In this document: piece after piece, positions 49,602-60,900 of the stretch
How positions within the stretch are numbered: the first letter of the stretch is position 1
How the letters are laid out: each line of letters begins with the position of its first letter
Assembly (NCBI RefSeq): GCF_037102585.1
Contig: NW_027043830.1
Coordinates: 868,001-932,000, forward strand
Origin: Saccharomycopsis crataegensis
Taxonomy: Eukaryota; Ascomycota; Saccharomycetes; Ascoideales; Saccharomycopsidaceae
DNA length: 64,000 nt
Reading direction: 5' to 3'
Notes under the pieces: model-generated
Told to the model about the DNA's origin: nothing
What the model saw: the letters and a program-made list of their open reading frames with translations, nothing else
Databases searched by the model: none
Made by a program: the position numbers and the translations under genes

Positions 49602-51512
49602 ATGCGCCGGTTAACTCCAATAGTACGATACGGGATGGTATATACTGAATCTAGTATCCCGGATAACCTCATACGATGTCGGCGACCCCTTTTGACCCGA
49701 AATATGAGAAATTCATACAGCAGATTGGATATCCGATCTGCCCAATCTTCATCATTTTCCAGCTACCTCCCAAATAATGATTCACAGTCAAATTCTCGCA
49801 TATCATTGAGGAGAACCAATAGTTCATACTCTCTCACTCTAAAACCAGTTCATATTAACGATAATTATGTCAGTTGCACTACCATTAATGTCCATGGTGA
49901 CATCGAGTGCATGTCCAAGAAGTATCCCAAGATGGACTTCCTACGAAAATTAGATCTATATCCAAGAGATTTGCGAAAAATAGATAATTCCTCAATTGAT
50001 ATCGTTCCAACTGTCGCGGTCAGAAAAAATTGTATCCTTGTGAATTTGTTGCATATCAAGTCAATCATCATGAAGGATAAAATAATGATTTTTGATACCT
50101 CAGATTCGTCGTCAGTTAGCAAATTATCTCTATTTATTTATGATTTGCAAGATAAATTGAAAACCAATATCACCCAGAACACGTCTTTTGAATTCAAGGC
50201 ATTGGAAACCATATTAATCAACGTTATGAGTGTGCTTGAAAATGACTTAAATTACCATATTTCCAAATGTACCACAGTACTAACAGAATTGGAAAACCAA
50301 ATTGATAGAACAAAACTTCGGGATCTATTGATTTATTCCAAGGCTTTAACCAACTATTCTCAGAAATCTTTGTTGATTAGAAATGTTCTTGACGAGTTAT
50401 TAGAAACCGATGAAGATTTAAAGGGGATGTACTTAACCCAAATTTTTAATGTACAAAGCAGCGCCAGTGATCAAGTAAAATCCTTGGAGGAGATTACAAA
50501 AAAATCACAAGTTTCACCGTCACAAATTTCCTTGGTACACAATAACACCAAAGATTCTTCTTCTATGGACTCTGTCATGGATCTGGACGGTGGCAACGAT
50601 TTCAATTTCAGCGAAGTAGAAATCTTATTAGAAAATTATTATACCCAGTGTGATGAATTCGTTCAACAAGCAAACTCCTTGATATCCGATATTAAATCTA
50701 CTGAGGAAATCGTCAATATCATTCTTGATTCTAACAGAAATTCTCTTATGTTGTATGACTTGAAAATCACCATATATACTCTTGGATTCACCGTTGCCAC
50801 TACAGTTCCGGCATTTTATGGTATGAACTTGAAAAACTTTATCGAGGACTCACCTTATGGGTTTGGTATGGTTGTGGGAATCTCTATTTTTTCGGCACTA
50901 GGGATAACCATGGTCAACTTCAATAAGTTGAGATCAGTTCAAAGATTAACCATGATGATGGGTAATGACGGGAACTTAGACCGATTCATCAAAGAAAACA
51001 TGAGTATTGGAACTTCTTCAGAATCTTCAGAATTATCATATTCCAGTAAAGCGCCAACAAATTCTTCGCACCCGTACATTACGAATCCATCAAATGGACC
51101 GGCAGTGAATAAAATCATTCCAAAACCTTCATCACTGGCGTATACTAATATTATTCCTGGGATATTGCAGTATCAAAATAATTTTATGAATCGCACGGCC
51201 AAGAGTTCAAATATTTCGTCAACATCATCCACATATCATACCAACACTATTCCCTCTAATTCAGGATCAAGCGAAAAGAGCACCCAAATTTCATTAACCA
51301 AAGGTTCTTTAAGAAGTAGATTTTCAAATTGGTTTTATTGTTATAGATTTTGGTCCTGGAAAATGCAGTTAGAACAACTCAAGAGATTTGAATGGGCGTT
51401 AATGAAGCATAGATTCTTTCGAAAAAGATTGGGGAAGCAACATCCAATGGTTGATGCGAAACAAAAAGCCATGGCTTGGAGATGGTTAATTGAAGAACAA
51501 CAAAAAAAATAG
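49602..51512 (+). CDS. LPE10: Mitochondrial Mg2+ channel of the Mrs2/Lpe10 (CorA) family
   Basis: Mrs2 and Lpe10/Mfm1 form the Mg2+ channel of the mitochondrial inner membrane. From ATG 49602 (MRRLTPIVRYGMVYTESS) the product has 636 residues and a basic leader; ATG 49488 would add 38. Seen: the matrix domain (FLRKLDLYPRDLRKIDNSS, IVPTVAVRKNCILVNLLHIK), long helices with FEFKALETILINVMSVLE, and the family motif NRNSLMLYDLKITIYTLGFT entering TM1. The GMN signature is YGMNLKNFIEDSPYGFG near residue 407, followed by TM2. After TM2 there is a long (~190-residue) Ser/Asn-rich then basic tail, longer than in baker's yeast. Lpe10 versus Mrs2 orthology is not settled by eye. Confidence 0.85.
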   Translation: MRRLTPIVRYGMVYTESSIPDNLIRCRRPLLTRNMRNSYSRLDIRSAQSSSFSSYLPNNDSQSNSRISLRRTNSSYSLTLKPVHINDNYVSCTTINVHGDIECMSKKYPKMDFLRKLDLYPRDLRKIDNSSIDIVPTVAVRKNCILVNLLHIKSIIMKDKIMIFDTSDSSSVSKLSLFIYDLQDKLKTNITQNTSFEFKALETILINVMSVLENDLNYHISKCTTVLTELENQIDRTKLRDLLIYSKALTNYSQKSLLIRNVLDELLETDEDLKGMYLTQIFNVQSSASDQVKSLEEITKKSQVSPSQISLVHNNTKDSSSMDSVMDLDGGNDFNFSEVEILLENYYTQCDEFVQQANSLISDIKSTEEIVNIILDSNRNSLMLYDLKITIYTLGFTVATTVPAFYGMNLKNFIEDSPYGFGMVVGISIFSALGITMVNFNKLRSVQRLTMMMGNDGNLDRFIKENMSIGTSSESSELSYSSKAPTNSSHPYITNPSNGPAVNKIIPKPSSLAYTNIIPGILQYQNNFMNRTAKSSNISSTSSTYHTNTIPSNSGSSEKSTQISLTKGSLRSRFSNWFYCYRFWSWKMQLEQLKRFEWALMKHRFFRKRLGKQHPMVDAKQKAMAWRWLIEEQQKK

Positions 51513-52108
51513 GGTCGATACATATTTATCGAATGACTTTCTAGTCTCTTCAAACTCGAGGAATTAGTTTTGGTCTTTGTAAATAGACTATTATTGTATT
51601 ATATTGCTAACAAAGATGAATCAATCAACCTGATAATTGATAAAACTTTGCTTTTTTTTTTATATATAAAACTTGGTGATATTTTTTGTTCCACTAACGA
51701 ATACAGATTTATATGATTATTTTTTTTTTTTTTCATTTTTTTTTTTCATAATATCTATTGTAAATTTGAATCATTGGAGTAGTTTTGAGTGTATGAAAAG
51801 TGTTAACTTGGAAATTGGGCTATCACTATATAATATTTACCAAGAACAGAATATTAATATTTTCTCAATCGGTTTATATTTTAATTGAATAGAATAATTA
51901 TAACAGATGGTAAATATGAAATTTCACAGCAACAATCCAAGTTTCCACAATGACAAAAAAGAAATTAATTCAAGATAGAGAAAAAAAATTAGTAGGGGGT
52001 CACCGGAAAATCACAAACAAAAAAAAAACTAATAATAATGATAAATAAATAAAAACTGGAAATAAAAAATAACATCAATCAACATAATATCTCTACCCAT
52101 CTCGATGA
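51513..52108. other. Convergent intergenic region LPE10 / VMA4
   Basis: 596 bp, T-rich on the left and A-rich on the right, as expected for two facing 3' ends. Nothing else recognisable. Confidence 0.4.
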
Positions 52109-53451
52109 TTATTCAAAAAACTTTCTGGTATGAGAAGGACCAAAGAGTTCTAATCTAATCGATGGTAAAGCAGTTTCGGACAACAAATGCAATCTTTCTT
52201 CTAAGGTGTTGTTAACTTCAATTTTACCGGTACCGTTGACAATAATGACACCACCAATTAAGGCATCATCCAAGTATTCATCTTCTTTGATGAGGATTTC
52301 GACTGGGAATTTGGCAGTCTTCTCAAAAACTTCGGTGACAGTTGGCAAAATTTCCTTCACCAATTCAGTGTCGCCTTTTCTAATCTTCAATGAAACTTTT
52401 GGTTCTAACAAAGTATAAAGACCTTCCTCAACCAACTTGATCATAACTTCCTTGTATGCCTTAGCATCCTTGACAGATGCCTTCAATTGGGTTTCAGTTG
52501 AGGCATAGATTTCATTGAGGATACTTTCACGTTCGGCCAAGATCTTTAATCTGGTTTTGTTAACAATTGTAGATTTGGTAATTTGTTGGGCTAATTCAGA
52601 TTTCTTCAATTTTTGTTCGAATAATTTATCAATTGAAGAAATTTCGGAACGAACGATATTAGATTTTTCAATTTCATATTCTTCGTCAGCCTAGCAAAAA
52701 AAAAATAGTTAGTAAAGTAATCTCAGTATTAACCAAAAAAGAAGACATTGATAGAATACCATTTAGCGCTCTCATCGGCCATCCTTTTTTTTTCCAGTTC
52801 CGACTAAACACCAATGAATAGTGAAACTTTTATCGTTATAATCCTTCTGAAGATGTATGCTCTCAACATTCTAGATAGAAGCCAGATGATATAGTTCACT
52901 TTACCGCTAGCACTACAAAAAATTCTTAGTCGGTGGCTGCATGTTTATCGCTCGCCACAAAAAAAAATTGAACTTACCTTCAATCTTATTTCCTTAGCTT
53001 TTTCTTCAGCTTCTTTCTTGATGAAGGCTTCCATCTTGAAGAGTTCATGACTGACCTATGGATTACATGTTAGTATTTTCACCACAAAAGAAGCGCTTGA
53101 TTGGCAGGCATCGAAAATGATTGACAAAGACTCTTGAAGATTTGGGGACACCAATTAGCCCCAAACTAGCTATGATGATAAACGCTCGCTCCATAACAAG
53201 AACCAAACAATCCAAAAACATTATACGAGCCAACAAAGTTATTTAACTAGAGTTGATACATTGATAAGATAAGAAGACACTTGTGATGATGAGACTTATT
53301 GACATCATTGCTTATAATTTTACCCCTATTATTCTGCATAGTTTTCCCTTTTGCAATCATATTTTATTCATTTTCTGATAAAAGAAAACCATAGTAGAAA
53401 TAGTTCATTAACACATACTTGGTCATCACTTAAGGCGTGGGAGGATGGCAT
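52109..53451 (-). CDS. VMA4: V-ATPase V1 subunit E, three exons
   Basis: The coding sequence is complement(join(52109..52690, 52978..53055, 53419..53451)), 230 residues (S. cerevisiae 233). Subunit E forms the peripheral stalk of the vacuolar proton pump with subunit G. Exon 1 encodes MPSSHALSDDQ, exon 2 VSHELFKMEAFIKKEAEEKA and on to EIRLK, exon 3 ADEEYEIEKSNIVRSEISS to the end. The result is the family's long N-terminal helix followed by a globular C-terminal domain (GGVIIVNGTGKIEVNNTLEERL). All splice sites are canonical and all exons in frame (33, 78 and 582 nt). Only exon 3 is open by simple ORF search, and the missing exons complete the protein exactly. Confidence 0.96.
52691..52977 (-). 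other. VMA4 intron 2
   Basis: 287 nt. Donor GTAAGT (52977-52972), branch TACTAAC near the end, T-rich tract and acceptor GCTAG. Confidence 0.93.
53056..53418 (-). other. VMA4 intron 1
   Basis: 363 nt. Donor GTATGT (53418-53413), branch ACTAACA close to the acceptor CATAG. No snoRNA found on the transcribed strand. Confidence 0.93.
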
Positions 53452-54003
53452 CTTGCTGGTGATGGTGAAACTAATTCTTCAAATTATGTTTTAAAAAAGA
53501 TGTTTTTGTGAGATCTATCAATGAAAAAAAACCAGCGATAACAAAAGTGCAGATGAACAAAGAGTAATCTGATATTTTGTTTCCCGTAGGTGAATTGTCG
53601 ATATCTGATACAGACCTTGTAACAGTGTTATTTCAATTCCCATTTTTTTTTTCTACAGTTGATAATAATTTCTGGTGGCCGGAAAGGCGCGGGTGACACC
53701 CGTGCACCACAAAACTGAGGAACATAGTTAGTGTGTGGGTGCTCTGGACGAGAAGGGAAAGAATGGGTAAAGATCTCCCTCAAAATTGACAGGAACTTCT
53801 ACCCTGATTGTGAATCGCCACTTACAACACTGGGGATATTCAGGCCATTTGCTTCTTTGTAATTACAAGGTAAAGAAATAAAACAAAAAACAGCAGCAAA
53901 ATAGTTTGGTTGTAGCCAATTAAATATTTGAAGTACGGAGATTCTCTTGGTTCATGCTAGTTAGTCCAATGATATTGGCGGTGATTTACAAAAGAAAAAA
54001 GCT
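53452..54003. promoter_or_regulatory. Divergent promoter VMA4 / carrier gene
   Basis: 552 bp with no ORF. The centre is a GC-rich island (53674-53710) containing a dyad GGGTG-A-CACCC (53691-53701). The two genes' upstream regions share it, so it may serve both. Confidence 0.5.
53696..53708 (+). promoter_or_regulatory. Consensus Rap1 site ACACCCGTGCACC
   Basis: All 13 positions fit the baker's yeast Rap1 consensus ACACCCRYRCAYM. It lies 245 bp upstream of the VMA4 ATG and about 296 bp upstream of the carrier ATG. RAP1 itself is encoded in this window with conserved Myb repeats. Binding is inferred. Confidence 0.6.
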
Positions 54004-55464
54004 ATGAAGGACCTGATATTCCCCAGTATTGTCGGGATTAATGGCATATACAATGAGTCTTCTAACATTAATATGAAGGCAAATGATAACAATAGTACAG
54101 TATCGAATCAAAACTCAAATCAACAAACCATATCCAACCAAAACTCCCAAGTTGTTGGTGCCATCACTGCAAGTATTCGTGCTTTCACATATCAAATCTC
54201 TGCCTTGTATCTCAGAACTCCAATGAAGTTGTTTCGACCTTCAAGGTTTGACTATATGGCTTTTACTAGACTAGCTCTATTTTATAATGAAAAGGTTTCA
54301 GAGTTGAAAGAATCCCATAAAACAGCGCAAAATCCGGCATTACGTTCAACCGTCCAACCTCAAAAATATAGTTTCTTCAAACACTCAAGCATTGCTCTAC
54401 TTGTGCAAGCTGTACAGAAACATGGATGGAGATTTATTCCAGATAATGTTCTACCCCCTTTATTAGCAAACAGTTTTACTGGGGTGGTGTTGTATACTTC
54501 CTATTTATCTACATTGAATAGATACGCAGCTCAAGATGATTCCATTAGTATCAGACCAAGCGGTAATGTTATCGAACCCCGTTTTTCCGACTGCTTTAGG
54601 GCAGGGCTTTTCGCTGGGGCAATACAATCTCTAGTGGCAGCACCTATCGATGCTATATACACTCGTTCTTCAGCGGCAGAACTATTATCCCAAAAGCATG
54701 AGAATCTCTGGAAATATGGAATTTATAAATTGAGAAACATCGGATTGATCGGGGTATTTGCTGGCTATGGTCTTAGTTTAATAAAAGAATCAGTGGGATT
54801 CGCATTTTATTTCTCAACTTTTGAATTGATTAAAAACCAAGCATTCAATAAGACAATCAATTTCATTGATGGAGTTAGAAATTTCAAATATTACTATTTG
54901 GGTATGATTTTTAAAGGTGAACCAACCAGTTTAAAGGAATCTAATAAGACTACTTATAAAGTGTTGAAATCGAGTTTTATTTTATTTGGTGGCGCTTCTG
55001 CTGCTTGTATTTTACAGGTCATTCAATTCCCATTGACAAAAATCCAAAATATTCATTTGTCGAGACTTGAGGCTTTAGATTATTATAATTTACAAGTTCC
55101 AGAATACAAGACTCCTCATTATAACTCCAATAGATATCGATTGATCACTCATGTTGAGGAGTTCCCGAAATTTTTACAAAAACCGATTGAAGGGGTTAAC
55201 CGTGGGGCTTTCCATTTCAAATATTGGACCAAGAGAATCACCACAAACCCGATGGTTAGTGTGTACTATAAATCTTACTTGGAGACCTTAACTAGAATTT
55301 TGACTATCCAAAGAAACAAGAACTTAACTTGGTGGCAGTGGTCATACATGGGCTTTGGCAGAAACGTTGTTTCAACAATTCCTGCAACCAGTGTATGCTT
55401 ATTGGCATTTGAAATCATGAGAGTTAGATTAACTGATGGGATTGAGGAAAGAGTGTTTTCCTGA
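54004..55464 (+). CDS. Mitochondrial carrier-family-like membrane protein
   Basis: 486 residues. The Asn/Ser/Gln-rich N-terminus (about 20-55) is followed by repeated helical pairs typical of the SLC25 fold. FRAGLFAGAIQSLVAAPIDAIYTR carries a carrier signature (P-x-D-x-x-x-R, read as PIDAIYTR). A second, degenerate one is IQFPLTKIQNIHLSR. GVFAGYGLSLIKESVGFAFYFSTFE matches the even-helix pattern. The third repeat (about 410-470) ends NVVSTIPATSVCLLAFEIMR. It is longer than usual carriers (~300). Substrate and ortholog are unknown, and some signature positions are lost, so it may be a structural or divergent carrier. Confidence 0.75.
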   Translation: MKDLIFPSIVGINGIYNESSNINMKANDNNSTVSNQNSNQQTISNQNSQVVGAITASIRAFTYQISALYLRTPMKLFRPSRFDYMAFTRLALFYNEKVSELKESHKTAQNPALRSTVQPQKYSFFKHSSIALLVQAVQKHGWRFIPDNVLPPLLANSFTGVVLYTSYLSTLNRYAAQDDSISIRPSGNVIEPRFSDCFRAGLFAGAIQSLVAAPIDAIYTRSSAAELLSQKHENLWKYGIYKLRNIGLIGVFAGYGLSLIKESVGFAFYFSTFELIKNQAFNKTINFIDGVRNFKYYYLGMIFKGEPTSLKESNKTTYKVLKSSFILFGGASAACILQVIQFPLTKIQNIHLSRLEALDYYNLQVPEYKTPHYNSNRYRLITHVEEFPKFLQKPIEGVNRGAFHFKYWTKRITTNPMVSVYYKSYLETLTRILTIQRNKNLTWWQWSYMGFGRNVVSTIPATSVCLLAFEIMRVRLTDGIEERVFS

Positions 55465-56194
55465 TATTGATGTGATTCATCCTTTGCATATCAGGCTACT
55501 ATTTTAGATTTTTTTTTTTTTCTTATCCAATTTCCATTTTATTAAATTTCTGCTTTTTTTTTCTTTTTTTTTTTTTCTTCACTTTACTGGCTATTTTCTC
55601 TTTATAATGGCGAGAGTAATAGATTGAATATTTTCAGACAGGGTTTTCACTATTTCCTTTCATTTATATATTATTTTTCCTCCTTTTATAGACCGATATC
55701 TTAATTAGTTTCTATTCATTTTATCTCTTGCATACAAACAAATGTCACAATTTATTGCTCACTCACATGTAAAGAGAGAAGATAGTATAGAAGTCATTAT
55801 GGATGAGAATTTGCAAATATCGCGGAATGATGAAGATCATAGTTGTTTTTGAGTAATGGTTAGTGTAGTGTAAAACCAAATATTATTACTGAGAGTGATT
55901 TATGGTAAGCACCGAGGCTAAATGTGCACAAACAGAAGAATAGACTCTTCTGAAGATAACTCTTGAACTCCTGGTGATGGAGTTTAACGTGTTTGTTACT
56001 TTCTTGAAAGCTCTAACATTCTAACTGTCCTAGTTATACCTATATTGTATACAATAACAAAGGGTTTTTTTTTGTTATCATTGACACCCCCAATTTTATA
56101 TGCGCCGGTTATGTGCCAATATTCAAGAGATTAATGATGAGAAAAATATTTTTTGATCTTTTATCTATATATATTCCAAAGATTATTATCAAAG
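55465..56194. other. Intergenic region carrier-PPX1
   Basis: 730 bp. T-rich 3' flank to about 55600, then mixed sequence with a 6-bp-arm inverted repeat AGAAGA/TCTTCT (55934-55951), and the PPX1 promoter with TATATATATTCC (56164-56176). No gene or RNA recognised. Confidence 0.4.
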
Positions 56195-57466
56195 ATGCAA
56201 AAGATGGTGATGTCTATCGCAACCTTCTTGCGTAACGCAAAATCTGCGTTTACAGACCTTAAAAGTCATCCCTCGAAACTCAAGTTTGTCATCGGGAATC
56301 AATCAGGGGATTTGGACTCGATTATTTCTTCAATTAGTTATGCTTACTTGAGCTATATCGCCGAATATACTTCGCTACCGTCTAATCACGTACCACCAAG
56401 GATAAATACGATTCCAGTTTTGAATTTCAAAAGCTCAGAACTAGAATTGAGAAAAGATGTGGAATATTTATTCAGTGATCTTAAGGTGGAGAAGCAGGAC
56501 TTATGTTTTATCAATGAGTTGAAATTTAATGCTGAAGAAAAGCAAAACTTGGAGTTGGTATTGGTCGATCATAACTCTATTGAATCTAATATCAGGAACC
56601 AACTATATTATAAAGATGGAAATATTGTATCTATAATTGATCACCACAAGGATGAAAATCAATACTTGGATGCCCAACCAAGAATCATTGAGGTGGTTGG
56701 CTCATGCTCCACGATGATTGCAAAACACTGGTTTGAAAAATTAGGAATAATGGATAACAAATTTCAAATCAATAGATCCTCGGCTAATGAAGTTGGTAAA
56801 AATTTTGATTTGCAAGAATTGGCCAAACTACTTCTTGGACCTTTGTTGATCGACACTTCAAATTTACAATACAAGACCACCCCTGACGACATTGGCATTT
56901 TCAAAGCATATAGAGAAATATCAACTGGGTTAAATACTACTGAATACTTTGATATTCTAAAAAAAGAGAAAGACAACATTGATACTTTAAAAGCTGTTGA
57001 TATAATTAACAAAGACTACAAGGCTTATCAATTTGTTAACCCAGAATTGAACTCCGAGGTTCAATTATTAGCAGGCGAGGATATTATTATCGGCATAACA
57101 TCGATTGTGAAACCTATGGGATGGTTATTGAGTAGAGATGGACTTTTAGAAATGGAGAAAAGTATTGATGAGTTTGGAAAGGCTAATAATGTTAATGTGT
57201 TGATTTTAATGACCAATTTCAATGATGCTACTCATGGTTTCTGTAGGGAATTGGCGATAAAGCCGATTATAGATGCAACAGGGCCGGCTACTCAAGCAAA
57301 TGTGAAATTATCTCAATTCTTAAAAAGAAAGCTTTTAACTAGTGACTTAGAATTGCAACTTAAACTGTCAAGTAATAGAGAGGGAGGATTACAAGTATAT
57401 AGCCAGCATAATCTAAAGGCCAGTCGCAAGCAAGTAGCGCCAATTCTACGGACTTTGTTGACCTAA
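56195..57466 (+). CDS. PPX1: Exopolyphosphatase (DHH family)
   Basis: Ppx1 removes terminal phosphates from polyphosphate chains in cytosol and mitochondria. I start at ATG 56195 (MQKMVMSIATFLRN), just after a TATA-like stretch, giving 423 residues (S. cerevisiae 397). The DHH-family metal motifs are in order: GNQSGDLDSI, LVLVDHN, IIDHHKDE and LLIDTSN. The C-terminal DHHA2 domain includes SIVKPMGWLL and ends REGGLQVYSQHNLKASRKQV. The additional N-terminal residues (MSIATFLRNAKSAF) are weakly amphipathic and might aid mitochondrial targeting. All metal ligands expected of the family appear present. Confidence 0.94.
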   Translation: MQKMVMSIATFLRNAKSAFTDLKSHPSKLKFVIGNQSGDLDSIISSISYAYLSYIAEYTSLPSNHVPPRINTIPVLNFKSSELELRKDVEYLFSDLKVEKQDLCFINELKFNAEEKQNLELVLVDHNSIESNIRNQLYYKDGNIVSIIDHHKDENQYLDAQPRIIEVVGSCSTMIAKHWFEKLGIMDNKFQINRSSANEVGKNFDLQELAKLLLGPLLIDTSNLQYKTTPDDIGIFKAYREISTGLNTTEYFDILKKEKDNIDTLKAVDIINKDYKAYQFVNPELNSEVQLLAGEDIIIGITSIVKPMGWLLSRDGLLEMEKSIDEFGKANNVNVLILMTNFNDATHGFCRELAIKPIIDATGPATQANVKLSQFLKRKLLTSDLELQLKLSSNREGGLQVYSQHNLKASRKQVAPILRTLLT

Positions 57467-57920
57467 TGCTTTTTTTTGTTTTTTTTTTCTAGCAAATTAT
57501 AGATAATTAATATATAACCGGAATTTTCGACCTTTTATAATTACTGTTATTATCATTTTGTAGTTTTCAAAAATATGAAGCAGTCATACAGTTTTATTAT
57601 ATTTTTTCACCCTTGGAGTTAAAAACTCTATTTATCGGTCTTGATGCCCAATTAGGTAATTAAAGGCGAATTTATTGCCGCTCTAAAGGCCAACTCAAAT
57701 AATTTGCGTAAGTTCAATGGGCTACAAAGTAAATAAGCTGTGAGATATTTATTAAAATTATAAGGAAATGATAGGTGTTTCCTTGAGTACTTATACAATT
57801 TTATGAAAAGAAAAGAAATGAGAAATTACAAACAAAATTACAAAGAAAAAAAAAAGAATAAGAAAACAGAATAGAAAGAGACAGAAGCCAGTGAAGTCAA
57901 AACACAATGCAAGACTACCC
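57467..57920. other. Convergent intergenic region PPX1 / ISW2
   Basis: 454 bp between facing 3' ends; AT-rich with T-tract (57472-57490) and A-tract (57844-57856). Nothing else recognised. Confidence 0.4.
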
Positions 57921-60900
57921 TCAGGATTTTTTGTTGAAATAGGAAGAAATATCACCGTTACTTTTCGCCTTACTGTTTCCTTTAGTTCCTGGCTTTGGAC
58001 CTGGTTTCTTCTTATACTTGGCCCCCGGCTTTGGACCTGGTTTGTTTCTTTTTGCACCGGAAGCCGAGTCGGTTTTAGAGGTCACCTTTTTTTTAGCAGC
58101 ACCTCTCTTTGGAGCGCTCTTCTTGGGTTCATCTTTCTTCTTTTTACTTCTCAAGGAAACGCTGGACTTCAATGAAAGTTTTTTGATAGACACCTTCTTT
58201 CTTTTATTAGTTCTGTTCTTCTTCTTATCATCCAACGCTTTTCTTTTTTTGGTAAGAATAGTCAACACTTGTTGCTCATTGCTTTCAACTTCCTTGACAA
58301 CAGCGGCTAGCAATGCGTTACATCTTCTATTCAATTCAGTAGAAGTTCTACTCTTCAAAAAATAATCAAACTTGAAAATGTTCGATTTCAAGATTTCCTT
58401 ATGAATAGTTTCATAAATTCCGTCACTATCAATACCGTGCTTAAACAACATAACCAAAAGGAACGCATCTTCATCAGGAGTGAAGGAAGTTGAAGTTGGT
58501 GGGAACTTTAATTCTAATTCATTCAATGGAGACTCATATTGACTGATCTTCTTATGTAAGCTACTCCGCTGTTTGATTTGTTTGGCAATTTTCTCTTCAC
58601 CTTGTTCAATTTGCATTATATATCTTTCAAAACCTTCGATTTCAGTATATCTGTTCCAAAATGTTTCTGAATATTCTTTGATCTCATCAAAAGTTTTCAC
58701 TGTCATAACGACATTATTTTCAATCATTTCATTGGCAACTAAATCAATATTATGTCTTCCATGTTTGGCAGAAGCAGAAATAAAATGATTAAATTCTCTC
58801 CTGGACCAATTGCCATATCCTTCTTTTAGGTATTCTTCTTTGAGCTTTTCTTCTTCCTCTGTCAAGGCGGTAGCGTGATCGACTTCAATTTGCTCTAATT
58901 TATTGTCGAGTTTAATATCCTCAGCGCTAAGGGCAGATTTAGTATTCCCTGTACCACCATTACTTTGGGGTTTCTGATTAAGTGGGACTTTGTAATTGAT
59001 TTGCTTTCTGTACCAGTACTTTTCCTTCTCGTGTAATGTAAAAAGATTTGGTGAATAAAATTGATGATCATACAATGTCATTTGCTTTGGCGCTTTCGGA
59101 CCCTTAGGCTCGGTTGATGCTGGTCTGCCACCAGAATTCAAAACATCACGATAATAACCATCAATGCTATAATTCTCTTTTCTTTCTCTTTTACCAGGAT
59201 TTAACCACATGAACCCAGAACCAATTTTCTTTGTATTTTGTTTTTTGAAGTCAGTGCCATTCCATTGATAAGCAGAAGTGTTTTCGGCTTCTAGATCTTG
59301 TAGCTCATCAAAACCCAATTTAGCATACTTTGAATTTAATTCTTTAGTTCTCTTTTCCGAATTTGCTAGCAAATCATCTAAGTTAATCTCATCGCCGGCA
59401 TCACCATCTTCATCTGAATCTTTAGGTTGACCAGCTGAGTTATTGAACATATCATGTGCACCATACCTGATCATATTTAATAACTCATCTTTATCGACTT
59501 GTTGATTCGCCAGGGATGCTCTTGCTTGCTGGATAACGACCTGGTCTAATCTTAATTTTTTCATGGCCCTTTCCAAAACCTTCTCTTCGATGGTGTTTTC
59601 TGTCACCATTCTGAAAACTTTGACTTGTTTCTTTTGTCCAATTCTATGGGCTCTGTCCATAGCTTGCAAATCAGCTTGAGGATTCCAATCTGAATCGTAA
59701 AGAACTACTACATCGGCACTGGTTAAGTTGATACCTAAACCACCAGCTCTAGTAGTTAACAAAAAGATGAATTTATCCGAACCTTCAGCATTATACTCAT
59801 CGATTTGTTGAATACGATCCTCATGGTCGGTGGAACCATCAATTCTGCAATACCCATAACCCCTAAAATAACAATAATCTTCCATAATATCTAGCATTCT
59901 GCTCATTTGAGAAAAAATTAAAACTCTGGAACCTTCGGCTTTGAATTTTTTCAAAAGATTATCCAAAACCTTTAATTTTTGAGAGTTAAACACCAAATGT
60001 TCATCAGTGGTATACGGTGGACCTGGTTCAACCCCATCAAACAAATACGGATGGTTAGAACATTTTCTCAACTGCATGACAATGTTTAATAATCTTGTCT
60101 TTGATTCCTTTTTACCATTCAAGCCGTTGACAGCATCCAAATCTTTTTCCAATAGCTTTCTGTATAGTTTTTTCTGCAAAGGCGACAATGAAACGTACAA
60201 GTTCATTTCTTTCTTCGGAAGCAATGACTTTTCCACCTGTGATTTTATACGGCGCAATAAGAAGGGGGATAAAATCGTATGCAATTGTTTGATAACTTCT
60301 TGTTGATCTTGATCATGATCTTGATCATTTTCAGCATTAGTCGCGCCAAAATATTCATCAAAGCTTTCAGAATCACTGAAAACATCAGGCAAAATGAAAT
60401 TCAACAATGCCCAAAGTTCATGTAAATTATTTTGTAAAGGAGTGCCTGTAATTAATAATCTATTTCTAGAAGTGAATAATCTAATGACCTGGGATAACAA
60501 GCTTTGTTCATTCTTAATTCTGTGTGCCTCGTCAATTACAATATAGCTCCATTCAATTTTTTTGAGAGTGGCTTTTTCCTTAATGACCAATTCATAAGAG
60601 GAAATCACAACATCAAAATCACAAGACATAATTTTTTGATTTATTATATCTGCTCTTTGAGTTTTATCACCAGTAAGAACCACGGTATTGAATTGAGGTA
60701 TCCATTTACCAAACTCTCTTTGCCAGTTTTCCAAAGTTGATTTTGGAACAATCACCAAATGGGGTCCGACAATACCTTTGAAGAAGCGCAAATACCCAAG
60801 AAATGAGATTGTTTGTAATGTTTTACCAAGACCCATTTCATCGGCCAAAATCCCACTAAGATTATTTTCATGTAAAGACACTAACCAATTGAGACCCTGG

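Noticed and set aside
53056-53418. snoRNA in VMA4 intron 1
   Set aside because: RTGATGA motifs occur only on the strand opposite to the transcript, without a paired box D and stem.
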